A DNA stretch of 46,215 bases. It comes from Candidatus Muproteobacteria bacterium RBG_16_65_34 (GTDB taxonomy: Bacteria; Pseudomonadota; Gammaproteobacteria; Acidiferrobacterales; Sulfurifustaceae). Below, in pieces: positions 1 to 8,231 of this stretch. The DNA is taken from contig MFSU01000057.1 of NCBI GenBank assembly GCA_001785115.1, forward strand, positions 2,930-49,144, in the 5' to 3' direction. Below the pieces are notes generated by a model. That model saw only the letters and a list, made by a program, of their open reading frames with translations. It was not told where the DNA came from and did no database searches. Made by a program: the position numbers and the translations under genes. Within the stretch, counting starts at the first letter, position 1. Every line of letters begins with the position of its first letter.

Positions 1-426
1 GCGCAAATTCCCAACATCGTCGGCATCAAGGAAGCGACCGGCAATATGGAGCGCGCGCGCGAAATCCTGCGCCGCTGCGGGGAGCGGATCGATCTCTACT
101 CGGGCGATGACGCCACCGCCCTCGACTGCATCCTGCTCGGCGGCAAGGGCGATATCTCGGTCACGGCCAACGTCGCGCCCCGGCTCATGCACGAGATGTG
201 CAAGCTCGCGCGCGCGGGCAGGGAGCAGGAGGCGCGCGCGATCAACGACCGCCTCATGGGGCTGCACCAGAATCTTTTTGTCGAAGCCAATCCGATCCCG
301 GTGAAGTGGGCGCTCAAGGAGATGGGGTTGATCGCAGGAGGCATCCGGCTTCCGCTCACGCCGCTTTCGGCCAAGCATCACGACACGGTGCGGCAAGCGC
401 TGCGCACCGCGGGCGCGATTTCGTAA
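1..426 (+). CDS. dapA: 4-hydroxy-tetrahydrodipicolinate synthase, C-terminal part
   Basis: This is the 3' part of DapA, which condenses pyruvate with aspartate semialdehyde in lysine and diaminopimelate synthesis. The reading frame is open from base 1, so the gene starts outside the window. The sequence begins just before the motif GIKEATGN, whose Lys (codon at 28-30) is the Schiff-base lysine of the family. It continues with [20 protein letters not shown], then SVTANVAP, and the conserved [14 protein letters not shown] near the end. About 141 residues are visible, roughly half of the usual 290. It is followed after 29 bases by bamC in the same direction, the classical gammaproteobacterial dapA-bamC order. 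Confidence 0.95.
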   Translation, partial: AQIPNIVGIKEATGNMERAREILRRCGERIDLYSGDDATALDCILLGGKGDISVTANVAPRLMHEMCKLARAGREQEARAINDRLMGLHQNLFVEANPIPVKWALKEMGLIAGGIRLPLTPLSAKHHDTVRQALRTAGAIS

Positions 427-455
427 ATTTGTCGTTCAAGAGGTCAGACATTCCC

Positions 456-1592
456 ATGAAGCTCAAGCCAGCCGGCGCGATCGCGCTTTGCCTGCTCACG
501 GCCGCCGCCCTCGGCGCCTGCCAGACGATCGCGGAGAAGCGCAAAGTCGATTACCGATCCACCAAGACCCTGCCGCCCCTCGACGTGCCGTCGGACCTTT
601 CGGCGCCGCCCCAGATCCCCAACCCGGCGGCGGAAGTCACGCCCGCGGGCCGGGCCACCTACTCGGAGTTCGCGGCGGAGAAAAAGCAGCAGCCCGCGGG
701 CGCGTCCAAGCCCGCGGTGCTGCCCGAGTACCCGAATCTGCGCCTCGAGCGCGACGGCCAGGCGCGCTGGCTGGTGGTCAAGGCCACGCCCGAGGAGGTG
801 TTTCCCAAGGCACGCGAGTTCCTGCTCGACACCGGCCTTCTGATCGACAAGGAGAATCCCGCAACCGGTGTCATCGAGACCGATTGGGCGGAGAACCGCG
901 CCAACGTCGCCTCGCAGAAGGTCCTCGCCAAGTGGTTGGCGAGTTTTTACTCCACCGGCATGCGCGACAAATATCGCGTCCGCCTGGAGCGCGCCGCAGA
1001 GCCGGGCGCCACGGAAGTTTATATAAGCCATCGCGGCATGGAGGAGGCGGCCGCAGACGGGTCGACCGGGGGGCAACCGAACACATACTGGCGACCGCGG
1101 GCGAGCGATCCCGAGCTCGAGGTGGAGATGCTGCGGCTGCTCATGACGCACCTTGGGGTTCCGGAGGAGAAGGCCACCGCGGCGGTGGCACCGGTGGCAC
1201 CGGCGGTGCAACAGCCTCTGCCCGAGCGCGCGCGGCTTGCGCGCGGCGACGCCAGCGCGCTCTTGAGCCTTCAGGACAGCCTCGACCGCGCCTGGCGGCG
1301 CGTGGGGCTTTCGCTCGACCGGCTCGGCTTCACGGTCGAGGACCGCGATCGCTCCAAGGGCATCTATTACGTTCGCTACATCGACCCGGACAAGCAGCAG
1401 AAGAGCCCGGGCGTTCTCGCGCGCGTGTTCAGCGGGGACGATAAGAAAAAAACGGGTGACGAGCGGTACCGGATTCAGCTCACGGCGGTCGAGGCGGGCA
1501 CGGCAGTGGCGGTGCTCGACCGCGACGGCGCGCCCGAGCGCGGCCCGACCGGTGAGCGGATTCTCGGTCTGCTCTATGAGCAGTTGAAGTGA
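456..1592 (+). CDS. bamC: Outer membrane assembly lipoprotein BamC (NlpB)
   Basis: BamC is an accessory lipoprotein of the Bam complex that folds beta-barrels into the outer membrane. The ATG at 456 gives a lipoprotein signal peptide with lipobox LGAC, Cys about residue 22. An unstructured stretch with VDYRSTKTLPPLDVPSDLS follows, the conserved BamD-binding segment of BamC. Two helix-grip domains come next (about residues 100-225 and 265-375), separated by an Ala/Pro-rich linker. The product is 378 residues, slightly longer than E. coli BamC. It is probably co-transcribed with dapA. A longer in-frame start at 198 would overlap dapA and lose the signal peptide, so I rejected it. The TGA stop is embedded in the first unit of a heptamer repeat. 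Confidence 0.9.
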   Translation: MKLKPAGAIALCLLTAAALGACQTIAEKRKVDYRSTKTLPPLDVPSDLSAPPQIPNPAAEVTPAGRATYSEFAAEKKQQPAGASKPAVLPEYPNLRLERDGQARWLVVKATPEEVFPKAREFLLDTGLLIDKENPATGVIETDWAENRANVASQKVLAKWLASFYSTGMRDKYRVRLERAAEPGATEVYISHRGMEEAAADGSTGGQPNTYWRPRASDPELEVEMLRLLMTHLGVPEEKATAAVAPVAPAVQQPLPERARLARGDASALLSLQDSLDRAWRRVGLSLDRLGFTVEDRDRSKGIYYVRYIDPDKQQKSPGVLARVFSGDDKKKTGDERYRIQLTAVEAGTAVAVLDRDGAPERGPTGERILGLLYEQLK

Positions 1593-1657
1593 GGACTGAG
1601 GACTGAGGACTGAGGACTGAGGACTGAGGACTGAGGACTGAGGACTGAGGACTGAGG
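1591..1657 (+). repeat. Tandem heptamer repeat (GAGGACT), about 9.6 copies
   Basis: Nine perfect copies of GAGGACT plus GAGG run without interruption from the bamC stop codon onward. The same heptamer in reverse-complement orientation forms the array at 7081-7174. The unit length is not a multiple of three and nothing is translated from it. Confidence 0.97.
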
Positions 1658-1770
1658 TTTACGGATCACCGATTACCGATCACGACTCACGAGGAGTGAG
1701 GCGTAAAACTCGAAACTCGAAACCTGAAACCCGCTTTTGGCCCCTCACCCCTCACACCTCACCCCTCACG
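1658..1770. repeat. Low-complexity inverted CTCAC/GTGAG tract
   Basis: This tract follows the heptamer array. It contains ACGGATCACCGATTACCGAT, CTCGAAACTCGAAAC and a CCCCTCACCCCTCACACCTC run that mirrors GAGGAGTGAGGCG upstream. It occupies the space where the promoter, ribosome site and start codon of the next gene should be. Confidence 0.6.
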
Positions 1771-2564
1771 CCGCCGCCGCGCGGCTGCGGTTCGCGCTCC
1801 TCGGCAGCGGTAGCCGCGGCAATGCCGCCGTCGTTGAATGCGGGGACACGCGGATTCTGCTCGATTGCGGGTTCTCGGCGCGGGAAACCCTGGTGCGCCT
1901 CGGCCGGCTGGGACGCGACGGCGCGGGGTTCGCCGCGATTCTGATCACGCACGAACACAGCGATCACGCCGCGGGCGCGGCGGTTTGCGCGCGCCGCCTC
2001 CGGGCGCCGGTATGGATGACGCCCGGCACGTTCTCCGCACTCGGTTCCGATACGGATGGGTTGGCGGACGTGCGTCTGTTCGACCCGAACGAGGCGTTCG
2101 TCATCGGCGACATCGAGGTACGCCCGTTTCCGGTGCCGCACGATGCGCGCGAGCCGAGCCAGTTCGTTTTTTCCGACGGCCGGGCGCGCCTCGGGTTTCT
2201 CACCGACATCGGCGAGGCGACCGCGGAGGTCGAGGCGATGCTCGACGGCTGCGATGCGCTCGTGCTCGAGTGCAATCACGACCCCGGACTGCTGCGCGAC
2301 GGGCCTTATCCTTATCCCTTGAAGCAGCGCATCGCCGGAGGCCAGGGGCATCTCGCGAACCAGGCGGCGGCCGAGCTCCTCGCGCGTCTCGACACCTCGC
2401 GGCTCAGGCACCTCGTCGCGGCGCATTTGAGCCAGACGAACAACCGGCCGGAGCTTGTGCGCGCGGCGCTTGCGCGCCGGCTCGGCTGCGATCCGGACTG
2501 GGTGCAGGTGGCGGACCAGCAGCGGGGTCTTTCCTGGGTCGATTGTCGCGTGGGCGGGAATTGA
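1737..2564 (+). CDS. MBL-fold metallo-hydrolase, YycJ/WalJ type
   Basis: This is a metallo-beta-lactamase-fold hydrolase. The N-terminal strand reads LRFALLGSGSRGNAAVVE, typical of YycJ/WalJ proteins. The zinc motif THEHSDH follows (about residues 71-77), then a conserved GFLTDIGE block, LECNHD and AAHLSQTNN. The substrate is unknown; family members are thought to be nucleases or phosphodiesterases. The start is uncertain. A stop lies at 1725-1727, and the only usual start before the conserved domain is TTG at 1737, which falls inside the CCCCTCAC repeat. The first 17 residues (PHPSHLTPHAAAA) look repeat-derived. CTG at 1785 would give a start more like the relatives. purL follows within 20 bases, so the two are probably one operon. 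Confidence 0.85.
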   Translation: MAPHPSHLTPHAAAARLRFALLGSGSRGNAAVVECGDTRILLDCGFSARETLVRLGRLGRDGAGFAAILITHEHSDHAAGAAVCARRLRAPVWMTPGTFSALGSDTDGLADVRLFDPNEAFVIGDIEVRPFPVPHDAREPSQFVFSDGRARLGFLTDIGEATAEVEAMLDGCDALVLECNHDPGLLRDGPYPYPLKQRIAGGQGHLANQAAAELLARLDTSRLRHLVAAHLSQTNNRPELVRAALARRLGCDPDWVQVADQQRGLSWVDCRVGGN

Positions 2565-2580
2565 ATAGAGTGTGCGCACG

Positions 2581-5500
2581 ATGGCGAGCGGCAAACCCGA
2601 ATTCCTCCCTAAGCCCGAGTCTCCGGCCTTGACGATCGTGCGGCTTGCCGGCGCGCCGGCCCTGTCGGCGTTCCGGCGCGAGCGGCTGCTCGCGGCGATG
2701 CGCGAGCGGGTGCCGACGCTCATCGAGACCCACGCCCGGTACTGGCATTTTGCGGCGCTGTCCGGACCGCTCGCCCCCGGGGAGCGCACCGTGCTCGAGC
2801 GGCTGCTTGCCTGCGGCCCCCGGGCGGATGCCGACGCGCCGGTCGCGGAGGGCGAGCCGCTGCTCGTGATCCCGCGGTTCGGCACGATCTCGCCCTGGTC
2901 CACCAAGGCCACCGACATCGCGCGCCACTGCGGGCTCGACAAGGTCAAGCGCCTGGAGCGCGGCGTGGCCTGGAACTTCGTAAAGCGCGACGCCGGCGCG
3001 CTTGCCGCCGCCGAGCGCGAGGCGCTCGCGCCGCTCATCCACGACCGCATGACCGAGAATGTGCTGCCCGGTTTCGCGCCGGTGCAGGGGCTTTTCCGCG
3101 AGGCGACCCCCGCGGCGCTGAAGGTCGTGGATGTGCTCGGCGGGGGGCGTGCCGCGCTCGAGCTCGCCAACCGCGACTTGGGGCTCGCGCTCTCGAATGA
3201 CGAGATCGATTACCTCCTCGAAAACTTCATGCGTCTTGGGCGCAATCCCACGGACGTCGAGATCGTGATGTTCGCGCAGGCCAACTCCGAGCACTGCCGG
3301 CACAAGATCTTCAACGCCGATTGGGTCATCGACGGCAAACGCCAGGCGCACTCGCTCTTCGACATGATCCGCGAGACCCATGCGCGCAACCCCAAGGGCA
3401 CGCTCGTCGCCTATTCCGACAACGCCGCGGTCATCGAGGGCGGGCGCATCGGGCGCTTCTTCCCCGATCCCGCCACCGGCGTCTACGGCTACCGCGAGGA
3501 CGCCACCCATATCCTTATAAAGGTCGAGACCCACAACCACCCGACGGCGATCTCGCCCTACCCGGGCGCGGCCACCGGCTCGGGCGGCGAGATCCGCGAC
3601 GAGGGCGCGACCGGGCAGGGCGCGAAACCCAAGGCCGGCATCACCGGCTTTTCCGTCTCGAACCTGCGCATCCCGGGCGCGGTGCAGCCCTGGGAGCGCG
3701 ACTTCGGCAAGCCCGAGCGCATCGAGAGCGCGTTGAAAATCATGCTCGAGGGCCCGATCGGGGGCGCGGCGTTCAACAACGAGTTCGGCCGGCCCAATAT
3801 CGGCGGTTATTTCCGTGCCTTCGAGCTGGAGGTCGCGGGCGAGGTCCGCGGCTATCACAAGCCCATCATGCTCGCGGGCGGAGTCGGCGCCATCCGCGCG
3901 GCGCACGTCCACAAGCGCGCGATTCCCGCCGGCGCGGCGATCGTCGTGCTCGGCGGCCCGGCGATGCTCATCGGCCTGGGCGGCGGTGCGGCCTCGAGCA
4001 TGGCGACCGGCACCAGTCACGAGGAGCTCGATTTCGCCTCGGTGCAGCGCGCCAATCCCGAGATGCAGCGCCGCTGCCAGGAAGTGATCGACCGCTGCTG
4101 GGCGCTCGGTGCGGACAATCCCGTTCTCTCGATCCATGACGTCGGCGCGGGCGGCCTTTCGAACGCGCTGCCGGAGCTGGTGCACGGTGCCGGGCGCGGC
4201 GCGCGCTTCGAGCTGCGCGCCATCCCGAACGACCAGCCCGGTATGTCGCCCATGGAGATCTGGTGCAACGAGGCGCAGGAGCGCTATGTGCTCGCCGTGG
4301 ACCGCGCGCGGCTCGAGCTTTTTCGCGCGCTGTGCGCGCGCGAGCGCTGTCCCTACGCCGTGGTCGGCGAGGCGACGGAGGAGCCGCACCTGACGTTGAG
4401 CGATAGCCACTTTGCGCAGACCACGGCGGCACCGGACGCGGTGCTGGCCGAGCGCATGCGCCGGCCGATCGATCTCGATCTTTCGATGGTGCTGGGCAAG
4501 CCGCCGAAGATGCTGCGCAGCGTCAAGCACGCAAAGCGCAAGCTCCCGGCGTTCAAGACCCGCGGCCTCGACATCAAGGAGGCCGCCTACCGCGTGCTCC
4601 GGTTGCCCACCGTGGGCGACAAGACCTTCCTCGTGACCATCGGCGATCGCACGGTGGGCGGATTGGTGTGCCGCGACCAGATGGTGGGACCGTGGCAGGT
4701 GCCGGTTGCCGACGTCGCCGTAACGGCCTCGAGCTATGAAGGCTACACGGGCGAGGCCATGGCCCTGGGTGAGCGCGCGCCGCTCGCGCTCATCAATGCG
4801 CCGGCCTCGGGGCGCATGGCGATTGGCGAGGCGCTCACCAACATCGCCGCCGCGCGCGTCCAGAAGTTGCCGGACGTGAAGCTCTCCGCGAACTGGATGG
4901 CGGCGGCGGGCCACCCGGGCGAGGATGCGGCGCTCTACGACACGGTGAAGGCGGTCGCGCTCGAGCTCTGCCCGGCGCTCGGGGTCTCGATCCCGGTGGG
5001 CAAGGACTCGATGTCCATGAAGACCGTCTGGCGCGACGCCGAAGGCCGAAGCCGCGAGGTCGTCGCGCCGCTCTCGCTCATCGTGACGGCGGTCGCGCCG
5101 GTGACGGATGTGCGCAAGACGCTCACGCCGCAGCTTCGTCTCGACAAGGGCGAGACCGATCTCGTTCTGGTCGATCTCGGCAAGGGCAGGAACCGGCTCG
5201 GCGGCTCGGCCCTGGCGCAGGTCTACGGCGCGATCGGCAACGAGGCGCCCGATGTGGACGACCCGCGGGTGTTGCGACTCTTCTTCCATGTCATCCAGGC
5301 GCTCAACGAGCTCGGGTTTGCGCTCGCCTACCACGACCGCTCGGACGGCGGGCTCTTCGCCACACTGTGCGAGATGGCCTTCGCCGGGCACACGGGCCTG
5401 CGCATCGACCTCACGGCGCTCGGGCGCGACCCGGTCGCGGCGCTCTTCAACGAGGAACTGGGCGCGGTGCTGCAGGTGCCGCACGCGCGTCTGGGCGGCA

Positions 5501-6573
5501 TTCTCGGCGCGCTCAAGGAGGCGGGGCTCGCGCGCCACACGCATGTGATCGGCACGACCACCGACGACGGCCTCATCAGCTTTACGCGCGACAACAAGAC
5601 CGTGTTCATGGATTCGCGCGTGAACCTGCACCGCGCCTGGTCCGAGACCACCGTCCGCATGCAGTCGCTGCGCGACAACCCCGAGTGCGCGCGCGAGGAG
5701 TATGACCGGTTGCTGGACATCGAGGACCCGGGGCTCAATCCACACCTTACCTTCGATCCCTCCGAGAAGATCGCGGCGCCCTACATCGCGCGCGGCGCGC
5801 GCCCGCGCATCGCCATCCTGCGCGAGCAGGGCGTGAACGGCCAGGTGGAGATGGCCGCCGCCTTCGACCGCGCGGGCTTCGCGGCCGTCGATATCACCAT
5901 GAGCGACATCATCGAGGGGCGCGCATCGCTCGCAGACTACAAGGGTTTCGCCGCCTGCGGCGGCTTCTCCTACGGCGATGTGCTTGGCGCGGGCGAGGGC
6001 TGGGCGAAGTCGATTCTGTTCAATTCGCGGGCGCGCGACGAGTTCGCGGAGTTCTTCGGCCGTAAGGACAGTTTCGCCCTGGGTGTCTGCAACGGTTGCC
6101 AGATGATGTCGAACCTGCATGAGATCGTCCCCGGCGCGGAGCTCTGGCCGCATTTCGTGCGCAACAGCTCCGAGCAGTTCGAGGCGCGCGTGTGTCTGGT
6201 GCAGATCCCGCAGAATCCTTCGATCTTCCTCAGGGACATGAACGGCTCGATGCTCCCCATCGCCGTGGCCCACGGCGAGGGTCGCGCCGAGTTCCGCGAG
6301 AGCACGCACGCGCAGCAGGCGATCCTCGACAAGCTCGTGACGCTGTGCTTCGTCGACAACCGCGGCGAACTGACCCAGACCTACCCCGGCAACCCGAACG
6401 GATCGCTCTACGGCATCGCCGGACTCACCACGCCCGACGGGCGCTTCACCGTCATGATGCCGCACCCGGAGCGCGTGGTCCGCACCGTGGCGAATTCCTG
6501 GCATCCCGACGACTGGGGCGAGGACGCTCCATGGATGCGCATGTTCCGCAATGCGCGGGTGTGGGTGGGATAA
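2581..6573 (+). CDS. purL: Phosphoribosylformylglycinamidine synthase (large PurL)
   Basis: This is the proteobacterial single-chain FGAM synthase, converting FGAR plus glutamine and ATP to FGAM in purine synthesis. In order it has the N-terminal PurS-like domain, the linker, two AIRS-type synthetase halves (first with [20 protein letters not shown] and [20 protein letters not shown]), and a C-terminal class I glutamine amidotransferase. The amidotransferase carries nucleophile motif GVCNGCQMM and [10 protein letters not shown]. Length is about 1330 residues, normal for the family. ATG 2581 is preferred; GTG 2572 is in frame and equally possible because neither has a strong Shine-Dalgarno. 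It lies directly downstream of the metallo-hydrolase gene. Confidence 0.97.
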   Translation: MASGKPEFLPKPESPALTIVRLAGAPALSAFRRERLLAAMRERVPTLIETHARYWHFAALSGPLAPGERTVLERLLACGPRADADAPVAEGEPLLVIPRFGTISPWSTKATDIARHCGLDKVKRLERGVAWNFVKRDAGALAAAEREALAPLIHDRMTENVLPGFAPVQGLFREATPAALKVVDVLGGGRAALELANRDLGLALSNDEIDYLLENFMRLGRNPTDVEIVMFAQANSEHCRHKIFNADWVIDGKRQAHSLFDMIRETHARNPKGTLVAYSDNAAVIEGGRIGRFFPDPATGVYGYREDATHILIKVETHNHPTAISPYPGAATGSGGEIRDEGATGQGAKPKAGITGFSVSNLRIPGAVQPWERDFGKPERIESALKIMLEGPIGGAAFNNEFGRPNIGGYFRAFELEVAGEVRGYHKPIMLAGGVGAIRAAHVHKRAIPAGAAIVVLGGPAMLIGLGGGAASSMATGTSHEELDFASVQRANPEMQRRCQEVIDRCWALGADNPVLSIHDVGAGGLSNALPELVHGAGRGARFELRAIPNDQPGMSPMEIWCNEAQERYVLAVDRARLELFRALCARERCPYAVVGEATEEPHLTLSDSHFAQTTAAPDAVLAERMRRPIDLDLSMVLGKPPKMLRSVKHAKRKLPAFKTRGLDIKEAAYRVLRLPTVGDKTFLVTIGDRTVGGLVCRDQMVGPWQVPVADVAVTASSYEGYTGEAMALGERAPLALINAPASGRMAIGEALTNIAAARVQKLPDVKLSANWMAAAGHPGEDAALYDTVKAVALELCPALGVSIPVGKDSMSMKTVWRDAEGRSREVVAPLSLIVTAVAPVTDVRKTLTPQLRLDKGETDLVLVDLGKGRNRLGGSALAQVYGAIGNEAPDVDDPRVLRLFFHVIQALNELGFALAYHDRSDGGLFATLCEMAFAGHTGLRIDLTALGRDPVAALFNEELGAVLQVPHARLGGILGALKEAGLARHTHVIGTTTDDGLISFTRDNKTVFMDSRVNLHRAWSETTVRMQSLRDNPECAREEYDRLLDIEDPGLNPHLTFDPSEKIAAPYIARGARPRIAILREQGVNGQVEMAAAFDRAGFAAVDITMSDIIEGRASLADYKGFAACGGFSYGDVLGAGEGWAKSILFNSRARDEFAEFFGRKDSFALGVCNGCQMMSNLHEIVPGAELWPHFVRNSSEQFEARVCLVQIPQNPSIFLRDMNGSMLPIAVAHGEGRAEFRESTHAQQAILDKLVTLCFVDNRGELTQTYPGNPNGSLYGIAGLTTPDGRFTVMMPHPERVVRTVANSWHPDDWGEDAPWMRMFRNARVWVG

Positions 6574-6677
6574 CTACAGGGACGAGGGGCGAGGGGCGAG
6601 GTACGAGTCGCGAGTCATTTAGGACGAAAAAGGGGCGGGAGTCGAATGGCACTTACTTAAGCGGTTACATATTCATC

Positions 6678-6805
6678 GTAGGGTGGGTTAGGCACGTAGT
6701 TTGTGCCGTAACCCACCGGCTGTGCCGCCAGGCACTCATTGAAAAGGCGTTGTGTTGCTGCGCAACGCCTGGTGGGTTACGCAAAAAAACGCTAACCCAC
6801 CCTAC
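6678..6805. mobile_element. MITE-like nested palindrome with 13-bp terminal inverted repeats
   Basis: The ends GTAGGGTGGGTTA (6678-6690) and TAACCCACCCTAC (6793-6805) are perfect inverted repeats. Inside are a GGCAC/GTGCC hairpin, TAACCCACC paired with GGTGGGTTA (6771-6779), and a hairpin AGGCGTT/CAACGCC around 6746-6769. There is no coding capacity. The whole 128 bp can fold into a multi-armed structure, as expected for a non-autonomous palindromic element. It sits between purL and an HTH gene. Confidence 0.75.
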
Positions 6806-6863
6806 ATTTTGCTTAAGTCTATTCGTGGGAACAGAGTCGCGATAACCCAATTCCGGTTTCGAC

Positions 6864-7082
6864 GTGGCAAAAAAACCGAAAATCACCGATTTGCTGACGC
6901 TCGCCCAGGCGGCCAAGGCCTATGGCTATTCGAGCGACTACCTGCGCCGCCTTGCCGAGAAGGGCCGGCTCAAGGCCGACAAGCTCGGCAGTCAGTGGCT
7001 GACCACCTCCGGCGATGTCGAGGCCTTCCTCGTCAGCCGCGAGAAGCGCGGCGTCTACAAGAAGCGCACCAAGCGTCCTTAG
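6864..7082 (+). CDS. Small excisionase-type helix-turn-helix DNA-binding protein
   Basis: The product has 72 residues and starts at GTG 6864. The core LTLAQAAKAYGYSSDYLRRL, followed by AEKGRLKADKLGSQWLTTSGDVEAFL, is a winged MerR/excisionase-like fold. It has the helix-turn-helix, a short wing containing the conserved W, and a terminal helix. The tail is very basic (EKRGVYKKRTKRP). Such proteins bend or mark DNA, often in mobile elements. No integrase is nearby, so a role in excision is not supported and a transcriptional role is equally likely. The TAG stop forms the start of the heptamer array that follows. Confidence 0.75.
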   Translation: MAKKPKITDLLTLAQAAKAYGYSSDYLRRLAEKGRLKADKLGSQWLTTSGDVEAFLVSREKRGVYKKRTKRP

Positions 7083-7174
7083 TCCTCAGTCCTCAGTCCT
7101 CAGTCCTCAGTCCTCAGTCCTCAGTCCTCAGTCCTCAGTCCTCAGTCCTCAGTCCTCAGTCCTCAGTCCTCAGT
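7081..7174 (-). repeat. Tandem heptamer repeat (AGTCCTC), about 13.4 copies
   Basis: This is an uninterrupted array of AGTCCTC, the reverse complement of the array after bamC at 1591-1657. It begins at the stop codon of the upstream HTH gene. The two arrays form long inverted repeats 5.4 kb apart, flanking the metallo-hydrolase, purL and the HTH gene. Confidence 0.97.
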
Positions 7175-7218
7175 CTCACTGCCCGCGTTCGGCGGCATCC
7201 CTTAAAATCGTTCGGGTC

Positions 7219-7247
7219 TTTACAATAGCACGACATCGTGCTAAATA
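7219..7247 (+). promoter_or_regulatory. Putative promoter with palindromic operator in its spacer
   Basis: TTTACA (7219-7224) and TAAATA (7242-7247) are 17 bp apart, ideal for a sigma-70 promoter, although the -10 is weak. The spacer is filled by a perfect palindrome, TAGCACGA-CA-TCGTGCTA (7226-7243). A repressor bound there would block polymerase. The nearest candidate regulator is the XRE-family protein encoded downstream at 7438, which suggests autoregulation. This would leave a leader of about 185 bases with no recognised gene. Confidence 0.5.
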
Positions 7248-7437
7248 TGCTGCGTGCGGGAACGGCCGTCGCCTGTGAAATAGTTTGGGAGACGGGCGCT
7301 TCGGCCGTGATTGTATTGCCTTCTTCGTCCGCACCATGCCGTTTGCAGCAGATGCGATGCAATTTGAGATGAATATGCTGCAAGACGCGCAGGATCTTCT
7401 GTAGACGTTCCTATCCGCAGCGATTGGAATAAGGCGT

Positions 7438-7719
7438 ATGGTGAGGAGAGCAAGGGATCGGCTCGCGCAGAAGCTGCGCATGCTCCGAACGATGCGCGAC
7501 TGGACCCAGGAGGATCTGGCGGCGGCGAGCGGTCTGCACCGCACCTATATCAGCCTGGTCGAGCGGGCCGAGTGCAATATCAGCCTGGATAACCTCGAGA
7601 AGCTCGCGGATGCCTTCGGGCAAAGCGTCACGGACTTGCTCGGGGCCACCGAGCCCGCGCGCTTCGACGAGCACCTGCTCGCGAAGCTCTTGAAATCCAT
7701 CAAAAGAAGGGAGTCTTAG
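7438..7719 (+). CDS. XRE-family helix-turn-helix transcriptional regulator
   Basis: The 93-residue protein has a single Cro/C1-type HTH covering about residues 10-66. It contains LRMLRTMRDWTQEDLAAASG, then LHRTYISLVERAECNISLDN, then LEKLADAFGQSVTDLL. The C-terminal tail is short and basic, with no metabolite-binding domain, as in small plasmid- or phage-type repressors. The ATG at 7438 has AAGG just upstream. The next gene, a CsrA-like protein, begins two bases after the stop, so the pair is surely one transcript. A perfect palindrome in a promoter-like sequence upstream (7226-7243) is a candidate binding site. Confidence 0.85.
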   Translation: MVRRARDRLAQKLRMLRTMRDWTQEDLAAASGLHRTYISLVERAECNISLDNLEKLADAFGQSVTDLLGATEPARFDEHLLAKLLKSIKRRES

Positions 7720-7721
7720 CC

Positions 7722-8003
7722 ATGCTCATTCTTACCCGCAAACCCGGCCAGTTGCTCACGATTGGGCCGGATCTATCGCTGGACCCCGCCACGCCCGCTC
7801 ATGAGCTTTTCCTCGACGGCCCGATCGTGTTGCTGGTCGCCGGCGTCCGCGGTTCTGTGGTCAAGCTCGGCATCCGTGCGCATCCGCGCCTGACGATCCT
7901 GCGCGAGGAGTTGCTGCCGGGCTGCGATACGGTCCCGGCGCAGCTTATCGGCGTAACCCCGCTTGGCTGGCCGGTCTTTCCACCCATCGGCCCGCGTGAG
8001 TAG
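7722..8003 (+). CDS. Enlarged CsrA-like RNA-binding protein
   Basis: The start MLILTRKPGQLLTIG matches the first strand and turn of CsrA. The block LLVAGVRGSVVKLGIRAHPR followed by LTILREEL matches strands 2-5. The RNA-contacting Leu4 and the Arg of the REE motif (here R61, equivalent to CsrA R44) are present. Unlike the usual 55-65 residue CsrA, this protein has 93 residues. About 16 extra residues (around 16-35) lie between strands 1 and 2, and about 28 Pro/Gly-rich residues follow the REEL motif. It lacks the usual amphipathic C-terminal helix. By homology it would bind GGA in mRNA leaders, but the insertion may change its partner. It is coupled to the XRE gene two bases upstream. Family membership is clear; function is inferred. 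Confidence 0.8.
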   Translation: MLILTRKPGQLLTIGPDLSLDPATPAHELFLDGPIVLLVAGVRGSVVKLGIRAHPRLTILREELLPGCDTVPAQLIGVTPLGWPVFPPIGPRE

Positions 8004-8172
8004 AGCGGCCATTCCCCCAGGCGAGACCGGTCGGTTAAGCGATCCGCCGGTTGGCGCATGATTCGGGAGGCGGTTCTTTGATGTTTTGGCATGAAATTGC
8101 GAGCTTCGGTGCCCGGGATCGGCAAAAAACACGAGTTTAATAACTTTCGGGCCTTGCCTGCGTGGACTAAAA

Positions 8173-8187
8173 TGGCATGATAAGTGC
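8173..8187 (+). promoter_or_regulatory. Candidate sigma-54 promoter for the transglycosylase gene
   Basis: TGGCATG-ATAA-GTGC resembles the -24/-12 consensus TGGCACG-N4-TTGC with correct GG-GC spacing, and lies 45 bases before the ATG at 8232. Two consensus positions differ, so this is weak. Confidence 0.25.
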
Positions 8188-8231
8188 AACCAAAACAAGG
8201 CAGGAAAATCTGCCGCATCAGGGGATAGGGG

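Noticed and set aside
198-455. Upstream in-frame start for bamC
   Set aside because: It overlaps the 3' end of dapA in another frame and would place the lipoprotein signal peptide internally.
2404-6504. Open frame of 1366 codons on the minus strand opposite purL
   Set aside because: It is fully antisense to an unmistakable PurL, its translation is His/Arg/Ala-rich without any recognisable domain, and such long shadows are expected from third-position G/C bias.
7081-7174. Possible CRISPR array
   Set aside because: The units are contiguous heptamers with no spacers and no cas genes are near.
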